Shown here: positions 1 to 5,867 of the stretch, piece after piece
Position numbering within the stretch: position 1 is the stretch's first letter
Layout of the letters: the number at the start of each line of letters is the position of its first letter
Assembly: GCA_003135995.1 (NCBI GenBank)
Contig: PNBM01000349.1
Coordinates: 1-6,813 of the forward strand
Length of the DNA stretch: 6,813 nt
Source: Ignavibacteriota bacterium
GTDB lineage: Bacteria; Bacteroidota; Ignavibacteria; Tepidaquicellales; Tepidaquicellaceae
Direction: 5' to 3'
Notes under the pieces: model-generated
Databases searched by the model: none
Seen by the model: the letters and a program-made list of their open reading frames with translations, nothing else
Told to the model about the DNA's origin: nothing
Position numbers and translations under genes: made by a program

Positions 1-142
1 TGCCATTTTTGAGGTTTCTCATTTTCACCTGGTAAAAAGCTCTTAAGTTTCCCGGAGTTCTATGCTCAACAGAGAGTACCGAATGCAAATCGCCATTATA
101 CCTGATAACAATACCTGTTTTTAAATCAGAAGTTGTTGCCAT
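1..142 (-). CDS. efp: Elongation factor P, N-terminal part (runs off left edge)
   Basis: The minus strand from the ATG at 142 reads MATTSDLKTGIVIRYNGDLH and continues through HRTPGNLRAFYQ to VKMRNLKNG, 47 codons, before the window ends. This is the N-terminal KOW-like domain of elongation factor P, the translation factor that binds between the P and E sites of the ribosome and rescues stalling at polyproline. The family is about 185-190 residues, so roughly a quarter is present. The loop that reaches the peptidyl-transferase centre is PGNLRAF. Aligned without gaps to E. coli PGKGQAF, the residue usually carrying the modification (Lys34) is Asn32 here, and an Arg sits two residues later. No SD precedes the ATG; the leader is A/T-rich. 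The gene is divergent from gap, with about 227 bp between the starts. The identification is firm; only the C-terminal two thirds are unseen. Confidence 0.93.
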   Translation of the reverse strand, partial: MATTSDLKTGIVIRYNGDLHSVLSVEHRTPGNLRAFYQVKMRNLKNG

Positions 143-308
143 AAATTATTTAGAATTAATAAAAAATATTTAAATTTTGTTCCCCTCAAATACCATCGGT
201 AGGTAAAACCCAAAATCGAGGTCAATTTAAGGTTACCAAATATAGTTATTTAAGTAACTAAAATCAATTAAAGATTTATGTATTTTTAATTTGATTTTTT
301 TACACTAT

Positions 309-1362
<1,054 letters not shown>

Positions 1363-1381
1363 GCATACAAAAAATATTCTT

Positions 1382-1419
1382 AAAAAGCGGAGTATGCAAA
1401 GGGTACTTCGCTTTTTTTT
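1382..1419 (+). terminator. Rho-independent terminator after gap
   Basis: The arms AAAAAGCGGAGTA (1382-1394) and TACTTCGCTTTTT (1404-1416) pair over 13 bp with one G-U wobble around a 9-nt loop. The hairpin is followed by a run of eight T (1412-1419). The A-run on the 5' side would let it work in reverse too, but no minus-strand gene ends here. Confidence 0.85.
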
Positions 1420-1497
1420 GAACTGAAATTTATTATATTTTGTTGTTAATTATACAATTAGGAGGAACATTTTTTAAAAACTTAAATTATTAACGCC

Positions 1498-2124
1498 ATG
1501 ATTAAAAATTACAAACATTTTGTAGTTGTGTTTTTGCTTTTAACGTCATTCGTAAGTTTTTCATGTACAGGTTTAATGGATGCGATGAAAAATGTACAGA
1601 GGCTGCATATCAAACTTGGTAATGTTGTTAATATGAAGGTAGGCGGAGTCAGCATTGCAGATAAAAACAGTATAACTGATTTCAATCTTCTCGATGCCGC
1701 AAATTTGTTATCTTCATTCACGAGCGGACATTTGAATACATCGTTCACATTAAACGTGCTTGCAAAAAATCCGAATGACGGAACAGGTGGAACCCCGAAT
1801 ACATCTGCCGTTATCAAGTCTCTTGGCTGGAGACTTTTTTTAGATGATGCGGAAATGATTAATGGTAATATTACACAGGGTATTGAAGTTCCCGGAGTTG
1901 GAAAAGAAACCACAATTCCGATAGACATGAATTTGGACTTGCTTAGTTTTTTGCAAGGTCAAAACTATGACCATCTTATGAATCTTGCAATGGCAATCGG
2001 CGGAAAGAATGGTTCATCTGCAAGAGTTAAATTAGCTGTTAAGCCTACAGTTGATACATTCCTTGGTCCTATTACTTATCCGGGAGAGATTACTGTTGTG
2101 GATAAAGAGTTCAGGTCGCAATAA
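1498..2124 (+). CDS. LEA14/WHy-like exported protein, probable lipoprotein
   Basis: The 208-residue protein starts with a short basic segment (MIKNYKHF) and a hydrophobic stretch at about 8-21, ending at Cys23 in SFVSFSC. This looks like a lipoprotein signal, although Ser at -3 is a poor lipobox residue. The mature part at about 80-200 has the pattern of the LEA_2/WHy beta-sandwich: LNVLAKNPN (Asn-Pro-Asn at 91-93), then alternating hydrophobic strands (SLGWRLFLDDAEMINGNI), then a proline-glycine turn (VPGVGKETTIPIDMNL). LEA14-like proteins are linked to desiccation and stress tolerance, and bacterial ones are often envelope-attached; the biochemical role is unknown. ATG 1498 is the only usual start in the frame after a stop at 1483-1485. 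It lacks a nearby SD: a GGAGGA at 1461-1466 is 31 nt away. The gene seems to be transcribed alone, between two terminators. The fold assignment is by motif pattern; the coding call itself is firm. Confidence 0.72.
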   Translation: MIKNYKHFVVVFLLLTSFVSFSCTGLMDAMKNVQRLHIKLGNVVNMKVGGVSIADKNSITDFNLLDAANLLSSFTSGHLNTSFTLNVLAKNPNDGTGGTPNTSAVIKSLGWRLFLDDAEMINGNITQGIEVPGVGKETTIPIDMNLDLLSFLQGQNYDHLMNLAMAIGGKNGSSARVKLAVKPTVDTFLGPITYPGEITVVDKEFRSQ

Positions 2125-2164
2125 AAATAGTGAAATAGTGAGATGGCGAAAAGGTGAAATAGTA
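2125..2164. repeat. Degenerate 8-bp tandem repeat, five units
   Basis: Directly after the TAA of the LEA14-like gene, five consecutive octamers occur: AAATAGTG, AAATAGTG, AGATGGCG, AAAAGGTG and AAATAGTA. The first two are identical and the others differ by one to three bases. A period of 8 is not a multiple of 3, and the stretch is outside coding sequence. It looks like an intergenic minisatellite. No function can be read from it. Confidence 0.7.
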
Positions 2165-2219
2165 AAGAACATAGAATAAAAGCTTAGAGTTTCGGAATGC
2201 AATTACGATTTATTTTAAC

Positions 2220-2254
2220 AAAAAAGTCGCTAAATGATTTAGCGACTTTTTTTT
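2220..2254. terminator. Bidirectional terminator between the LEA14-like gene and the tRNA genes
   Basis: GTCGCTAAA (2226-2234) and TTTAGCGAC (2238-2246) pair perfectly around the loop TGA. The stem is flanked by six A (2220-2225) and eight T (2247-2254), so each strand ends in a U-run. It can end the plus-strand transcript from 1498-2124 and the minus-strand transcript of tRNA-Gly and tRNA-Cys, whose 3' end is at 2256, one base away. Confidence 0.88.
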
Positions 2255-2255
2255 G

Positions 2256-2329
2256 AGGCGTCGATCAGATTCGAACTGATGAATGGCAGTTTTGCAGACT
2301 GCTCCCTTAAGCCACTTGGGTACGACGCC
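2256..2329 (-). tRNA. tRNA-Cys (anticodon GCA)
   Basis: The minus strand folds into a 74-nt cloverleaf. The acceptor arms GGCGTCG/CGACGCC pair over 7 bp, and the D stem is CCC/GGG. The anticodon arm is GCAGT-CTGCAAA-ACTGC, with anticodon GCA at plus-strand 2293-2295. The variable loop is 5 nt and the T arm is ATCAG-TTCGAAT-CTGAT. The discriminator base is U73, a known identity element of tRNA-Cys. CCA is not encoded, so the CCA-adding enzyme must supply it. It lies 121 nt downstream of tRNA-Gly and immediately before the bidirectional terminator. Confidence 0.96.
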
Positions 2330-2450
2330 GAATCAATTTTAAATGTTAAATGTTAAATTAAAAAAAAGTTGTCTTTTTTAATTTTCAAAAAATTTTTCAT
2401 CCCAACATTAAAAATTATTTAGAACATAAAAACATTTCTATAAAAAAGCG

Positions 2451-2523
<73 letters not shown>

Positions 2524-2537
2524 TTAAATGTAGCAAC

Positions 2538-2566
2538 AAGATATATTTATTAAAAACTTTTTTCAA
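2538..2566 (-). promoter_or_regulatory. Candidate promoter of the tRNA-Gly/tRNA-Cys unit
   Basis: Read on the minus strand, TTGAAA (2566-2561) is followed after 17 bp by TATCTT (2543-2538). Transcription would start near 2531, about 8 nt before the mature tRNA-Gly 5' end, which is a sensible arrangement for a tRNA promoter. It lies between the glycosyltransferase stop and the tRNA. Read-through from the upstream gene is the alternative, since no terminator is seen between them. Confidence 0.42.
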
Positions 2567-2578
2567 GTCGATTTTTAC

Positions 2579-4030
2579 TCAATCACTGCCCGGTTTTCTT
2601 TCACCTGTAACTTTTATTATTAAAACTCTGAATTTAGTTTTCGGATTAACGCGGGATTCAAATACTATTTTCCCGGTTCCATTTAAATTTTTTATTTTAT
2701 CTTCGGAAGTAACAACATAGAGCTCACCTTCTTTATTTGCTTCTTCTCTAAGCAGTTCACTAAGATTCGGAGTAGTATCCATCCATATATGATTAAATCT
2801 TTTATAATCAAGATTACTGAAAATTTCAACGATTGCATCGTTGCAATATATCGTTTTACCCGGATTCAGGCTATTTAAATATACAGCTGCTTCTTCTCTT
2901 TCGGGATATCCGATACCGAACGTGTTTCGCCATATGGACAACCACATGGATAAATAAAATGCGGATGTAATAAATAGAATAATAATTAAAATTCTTGTTG
3001 CCGTAAAAAATTTTAAAAACCGAAATTCAGTTAAACGAAAGAATATCTGATTTTGAAAAAAAGATGCGAGAAATAAAACTCCATTTGCCATCAAAACTGC
3101 GTAAACAGGAATTAACGAAACAAAATGCCTGTTCAGGCCGAGATTGGATTTTAAAATCCAGCTCAATGTTATAAAAATTAATATACTGAAGCCAGAAATT
3201 ACAAGAATTTTATTCTCCCTCCAGGTTTTTAAAAGTCCGAATGGAACGACCACGTAATTAATTCCCATAAACAAAATCGGAATCCACACCGGATAAAAAA
3301 ACAAGTCATTCAAAAATTTCATAATACCTCCGCTGAACGAACTTTCCTCTTTCAGTGTATCATTCGCAAAAACTTTTGTATCGAATAAGAAGCTTAAAAA
3401 TTTTCCGTCGTTTTTCCATCTTAGTAATATCCATGCAGAAATAACAATTGCAGGCAAAATTAAAATAATAAGTTGTTTGTAGTTAAATGCATTTTTTAAT
3501 TTCTTATTCCGAACAAATATAAATAAATTATATATTGTAAAAATAATTAATATTGCCCATGCTTCATATCTTAGCATACAGGCAATAGCTAAAAAGACGG
3601 ACGCAATAAAATATTTTTCTTTTTCAAAGAGGAAACAAAATAAAATGACAGATAAAACAAATAATGATTCAGGTTGTGCGGTGGTTCCCATAAAAATACC
3701 AATAGGGGAGAGTGCGCAAATTAAGGAAGCAAGCAGAGCTTTGAATAATGTATTTTCTTTTGGTTTTTTATTCAGGTAGAAAAATAGAATTACGGGTATC
3801 AATGAACATAAAAAAATATTAGCAAATCGGATAACCGTTAAATTAGCTCCTAATAAAATAGCGACAGCTGTAATATAATGATACAATGGAAGCCAGACCC
3901 AGTGTAAGTTCAAATCTTTCGGAGCTAAAAGAATCTGACGGGCAATGATAAAATGTTCATACGCATCGGTATCCATATCAGGAATTTGAATGACATAAAT
4001 TACTTGCCAGACAATAATACCTGCTATCAC
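2579..4030 (-). CDS. GT-C/GT39-like polytopic membrane glycosyltransferase
   Basis: The 483-residue protein has roughly ten to eleven hydrophobic helices and a soluble C-terminal tail of about 110 residues, the architecture of GT-C transferases (PMT/ArnT type). These use lipid-linked sugar donors on the outer face of the inner membrane. Directly after helix 1 comes PDMDTDAYEH, with Asp20 and Asp22 in the position of the catalytic acidic motif of the first periplasmic loop. WVWLPLYHY follows at about 44-52, and AQPES at the start of a helix near 118-122. Late RHFVSLIPVYAVLMANG also fits the superfamily. Donor and acceptor cannot be deduced. The start is doubtful: GTG 4030 is the only usual start codon, lacks an SD and cuts helix 1 short, while the same frame stays open to 4090. 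The stop is TGA at 2581-2579, 55 nt before tRNA-Gly. No other cell-envelope genes adjoin it. Confidence 0.72.
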   Translation of the reverse strand: MIAGIIVWQVIYVIQIPDMDTDAYEHFIIARQILLAPKDLNLHWVWLPLYHYITAVAILLGANLTVIRFANIFLCSLIPVILFFYLNKKPKENTLFKALLASLICALSPIGIFMGTTAQPESLFVLSVILFCFLFEKEKYFIASVFLAIACMLRYEAWAILIIFTIYNLFIFVRNKKLKNAFNYKQLIILILPAIVISAWILLRWKNDGKFLSFLFDTKVFANDTLKEESSFSGGIMKFLNDLFFYPVWIPILFMGINYVVVPFGLLKTWRENKILVISGFSILIFITLSWILKSNLGLNRHFVSLIPVYAVLMANGVLFLASFFQNQIFFRLTEFRFLKFFTATRILIIILFITSAFYLSMWLSIWRNTFGIGYPEREEAAVYLNSLNPGKTIYCNDAIVEIFSNLDYKRFNHIWMDTTPNLSELLREEANKEGELYVVTSEDKIKNLNGTGKIVFESRVNPKTKFRVLIIKVTGERKPGSD

Positions 4031-4090
4031 TATTAATAATAGTGTTAAAGAATACCTGATTTTATATTTAAGATTTAATTCTTCGATAAT
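4031..4090 (-). other. Probable unassigned N-terminal extension of the glycosyltransferase
   Basis: From the in-frame TAA at 4093-4091 the frame stays open for 20 codons into GTG 4030 and encodes IIEELNLKYKIRYSLTLLLI. This adds a basic cytoplasmic segment (KYKIRY) and the missing half of helix 1, giving a normal membrane helix of about 21 residues. The stretch contains no ATG, GTG or TTG; the first codon after the stop is ATT. Either a rare ATT/ATC start is used, or the real start was lost or miscalled. Confidence 0.5.
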
Positions 4091-4343
4091 TTAATTGTAA
4101 TATTATTGAACTTCCCTGTTTATTACAGAATTTGTAAAATTCACAAAAGTAATTATTATGTAAAATATAAAAATAAATTAATTTAATAAATTGAATTAAT
4201 AAAATATTATTGAATGTTAATATTGAAAATAGCAATTAATTTTTAAAAATAATAATTATTAATCCTAAACTAATAAGATTGACAGGTAAAGGAAAAATAT
4301 TTTCAAACCATATTGTAATAGTATCCAATTATTATTTCAATTT
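4091..4343. other. AT-rich intergenic region without recognisable gene
   Basis: This part of the divergent spacer between the glycosyltransferase and the Spy/CpxP-like gene consists mainly of A/T runs. No open frame with a start codon longer than about ten codons was noticed in it. A lone TTGACA at 4279-4284 has no fitting -10. The minus-strand promoter of the glycosyltransferase should be here but could not be placed. Confidence 0.5.
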
Positions 4344-4370
4344 TTGTTACATATTGTTACACTTTGTTAC
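4344..4370 (+). promoter_or_regulatory. Phased direct-repeat operator, TTGTTAC x3 at 10-bp period
   Basis: TTGTTAC occurs at 4344-4350, 4354-4360 and 4364-4370, separated by ATA and ACT, so each copy lies on the same face of the helix. On the minus strand this reads GTAAC-N5-GTAAC-N5-GTAAC. OmpR/CpxR-family regulators bind tandem direct half-sites of this kind (the E. coli CpxR box is GTAAA-N5-GTAAA), and a CpxR-like regulator is encoded about 800 bp downstream. The array sits roughly 60-70 bp upstream of the likely transcription start of the Spy/CpxP-like gene, a usual place for an activator. The repeat is seen directly; its binding partner is inferred. Confidence 0.68.
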
Positions 4371-4402
4371 CGTTTAAAGATAACTTATAAACTAAACATT
4401 TG

Positions 4403-4420
4403 TATTTTTGAGCATATAAT
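4403..4420 (+). promoter_or_regulatory. Candidate core promoter of the Spy/CpxP-like gene
   Basis: Two overlapping possibilities are seen. TATAAT at 4415-4420 is a perfect sigma-70 -10 box with a poor -35 region, as expected for an activator-dependent promoter. TATTTTTG at 4403-4410 matches the Bacteroidota -7 consensus TAnnTTTG, but without a TTTG at the usual distance upstream. Either would place the start between about 4417 and 4427, just before the SD-like AGGAA at 4431-4435. Confidence 0.42.
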
Positions 4421-4443
4421 AAAATAAAACAGGAAATAAATTT

Positions 4444-4968
4444 ATGGTAAACTCAAATGATAACGTTGAAACCAAAGAGACTGATAAGAAAGCAATTAAG
4501 AGTAAATTTAGAAATAAGATTTTTTTAAGTTCTTTAATAATTATATTAATTGTTATCGGAATAGTAGGAATTGGTTTCACACAAAAAGTAAAAGATTTCA
4601 GAAAAAACGGTCCATGGCCATTCATTATAGATAAAATCGTTGCTGAACTGAATTTAACGGATGAACAAAAGGCTAATGTGAATAAAATAAAAGATGAGAT
4701 AAAGACGAAGATGGACAGCAAGAAAAAAGATAAGCCCGATGAAATGAGTGATTTTGCAAATGCTTTTAAACAGGATAAACTGGACAAGCAGACTCTTGAA
4801 AGCATTTCTAAAAATCAGGAAGCAGACCGGGAAGAAATGAAATCTTTCTTTATGGATGAATTGATAAAATTTCATGATGTTCTGACAACTGAACAAAGGT
4901 TAAAAGTAGTTGAAAAGATGAAGGAATTTAAAGATAAAATGCACAAACAAAAACCTGACAGTCAATAA
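4444..4968 (+). CDS. Membrane-anchored Spy/CpxP-like LTxxQ protein
   Basis: The 174-residue protein has a charged cytoplasmic N-terminus (1-25), one hydrophobic helix (about 26-46, FLSSLIIILIVIGIVGIGF) and a highly charged, mostly helical outer part. That part holds two LTxxQ motifs, LTDEQ at 71-75 and LTTEQR at 147-152, the hallmark of the Spy/CpxP family of periplasmic chaperones and Cpx feedback inhibitors. The spacing of about 75 residues between motifs is compatible with the family's antiparallel helical cradle. Unlike Spy and CpxP, it shows no clear signal-peptidase site and so is probably tethered to the inner membrane. ATG 4444 has AGGAA at 4431-4435, 8 nt upstream. A phased GTAAC operator lies in front, and an OmpR-type regulator and a histidine kinase follow on the same strand. 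Overall similarity is low outside the motifs, so the exact function (chaperone, kinase inhibitor or metal-responsive factor) is open. Confidence 0.72.
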   Translation: MVNSNDNVETKETDKKAIKSKFRNKIFLSSLIIILIVIGIVGIGFTQKVKDFRKNGPWPFIIDKIVAELNLTDEQKANVNKIKDEIKTKMDSKKKDKPDEMSDFANAFKQDKLDKQTLESISKNQEADREEMKSFFMDELIKFHDVLTTEQRLKVVEKMKEFKDKMHKQKPDSQ

Positions 4969-5004
4969 TATCTGAATATAAAATTTTTTCATGATGACTC
5001 CCTC

Positions 5005-5044
5005 ATTCCCGACCCCTGCTGAATTTTAATTCCGGGTCGGGAAT
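5005..5044 (+). terminator. Strong hairpin between the Spy/CpxP-like gene and the regulator gene
   Basis: ATTCCCGACCC (5005-5015) and GGGTCGGGAAT (5034-5044) pair perfectly over 11 bp around an 18-nt loop. The loop itself contains the palindrome GAATTTTAATTC (5021-5032). It begins 36 nt after the stop at 4968. The following bases (ATTTTAATTC) are U-rich but not a pure U-run. It may terminate, partly terminate, or protect the 3' end of the upstream mRNA and so set unequal levels of the chaperone and the two-component proteins. Confidence 0.6.
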
Positions 5045-5110
5045 ATTTTAATTCTAATGAAAAGATTTTGAAACAAGATTACATAATGGATTATCAGTTT
5101 ATTAAATATT

Positions 5111-5140
5111 TTTACATTTTATAGTTAATAATTCTATACT
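5111..5140 (+). promoter_or_regulatory. Candidate promoter of the two-component operon
   Basis: TTTACA at 5111-5116 and TATACT at 5135-5140 are separated by 18 bp, predicting a start near 5147 and a leader of about 20 nt before ATG 5167. Further TATAAT matches at 5150-5155 and 5156-5161 lie so near the ATG that they would give almost leaderless transcripts. No SD is present before 5167. No GTAAC array was found here, so autoregulation through the same operator is not supported at this promoter. Confidence 0.38.
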
Positions 5141-5166
5141 AAATTAAGCTATAATTATAATATCTT

Positions 5167-5859
5167 ATGAATAAATCAATTTTAATAATTGATGACGACA
5201 CAAAGTTAAATGATTTAATCAGTACATTTCTTACAAAATATAATTTTAAATGCGACACTTCCGAATTCCCTTCAGACGGAATAGTAAAATTAAAGAAAAA
5301 CAATTATGACCTTTTAATTCTGGATATAATGCTGCCTGAAATGGATGGATTCGAAGTATGTAAAGTTATCAGAAAGGATTCTAACATTCCGATTATCATG
5401 CTGACGGCAAGGGGAGAAGTCACCGACAAAATAATCGGGCTTGAGCTTGGAGCTGATGATTATTTACCCAAGCCTTTTGAACCGCGTGAATTGCTCGCAC
5501 GGATTACTTCAATACTCAGGCGTTCAGAAGGGAAATTAAAAAATTTACAGCAAATAAAATTTAAATCTTTATTAATCGATTTTAATAAGAGGTCAGCTTT
5601 AATAAATAAAAAAGACCTTGAACTAACTTCAACTGAATTTGAGTTACTGACACTTTTTGCAAAGAATAACGGTAAGACATTATCGAGAGACGAAATTATG
5701 CAGGATACAAGAGGAATATCGTGGGAATCCTATAACCGTTCGGTTGATGTTATGGTATCACGTTTAAGAAATAAACTTAAAAATTATTCACCCCAAAAGG
5801 AAGATTATATAAAAACAGTTCATTCCGTGGGATATATGTTTTATGCGGAGGAAGAATAG
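5167..5859 (+). CDS. OmpR/CpxR-type response regulator
   Basis: The 230-residue protein has a receiver domain (about 1-120) and an OmpR/PhoB winged-helix DNA-binding domain (about 130-228). The acidic pocket is Asp9-Asp11, the phosphoacceptor is Asp53 in LLILDIMLPEMDG, and the switch residues Thr80 and Lys102 lie in MLTAR and YLPKPF. The segment from MLTARG through GLELGADDYLPKPF to ELLARI and ILRRS is close to E. coli CpxR as I remember it. The effector domain shows LELTSTEFELL and NRSVDVMVSRLRNKL, the recognition-helix region, then SVGYMF at the wing. All activity residues are present, so it should be a phosphorylation-dependent transcription factor. Its kinase gene begins 8 nt after its stop, and the LTxxQ gene with the phased GTAAC repeat is upstream. 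The cpxR name is not assigned because orthology across phyla is not shown. Confidence 0.94.
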   Translation: MNKSILIIDDDTKLNDLISTFLTKYNFKCDTSEFPSDGIVKLKKNNYDLLILDIMLPEMDGFEVCKVIRKDSNIPIIMLTARGEVTDKIIGLELGADDYLPKPFEPRELLARITSILRRSEGKLKNLQQIKFKSLLIDFNKRSALINKKDLELTSTEFELLTLFAKNNGKTLSRDEIMQDTRGISWESYNRSVDVMVSRLRNKLKNYSPQKEDYIKTVHSVGYMFYAEEE

Positions 5860-5867
5860 GAAACAAA

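Noticed and set aside
231..258. GGTTACC, GTTAT and GTAAC around 231-258 between efp and gap, with a near-palindrome GTTATTTAAGTAAC (245-258), resembling the GTAAC operator half-sites.
   Set aside because: Spacing and orientation are irregular, unlike the strict 10-bp array at 4344-4370, and the near-palindrome has two mismatched positions; chance is likely in this AT-rich spacer.
1509..1928. 139-codon minus-strand open frame opposite the LEA14-like gene.
   Set aside because: The plus-strand protein has a signal sequence and a family pattern; the antisense product looks like random proline/serine-rich shadow sequence.
2336..2355. AAATGTT repeated in tandem between the two tRNA genes, considered as a regulatory or mobile repeat.
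   Set aside because: Only two full copies in low-complexity A/T sequence; not distinguishable from background.
4279..4307. Perfect TTGACA at 4279-4284 as a promoter of the Spy/CpxP-like gene.
   Set aside because: No -10-like hexamer lies 15-19 bp downstream, and the leader would be long and pass through the operator array.
4392..4896. Minus-strand open frames of 80 and 137 codons opposite the Spy/CpxP-like gene.
   Set aside because: The plus-strand frame has an SD, a membrane helix and two LTxxQ motifs; the antisense frames are hydrophobic shadows of Lys/Glu-rich coding.
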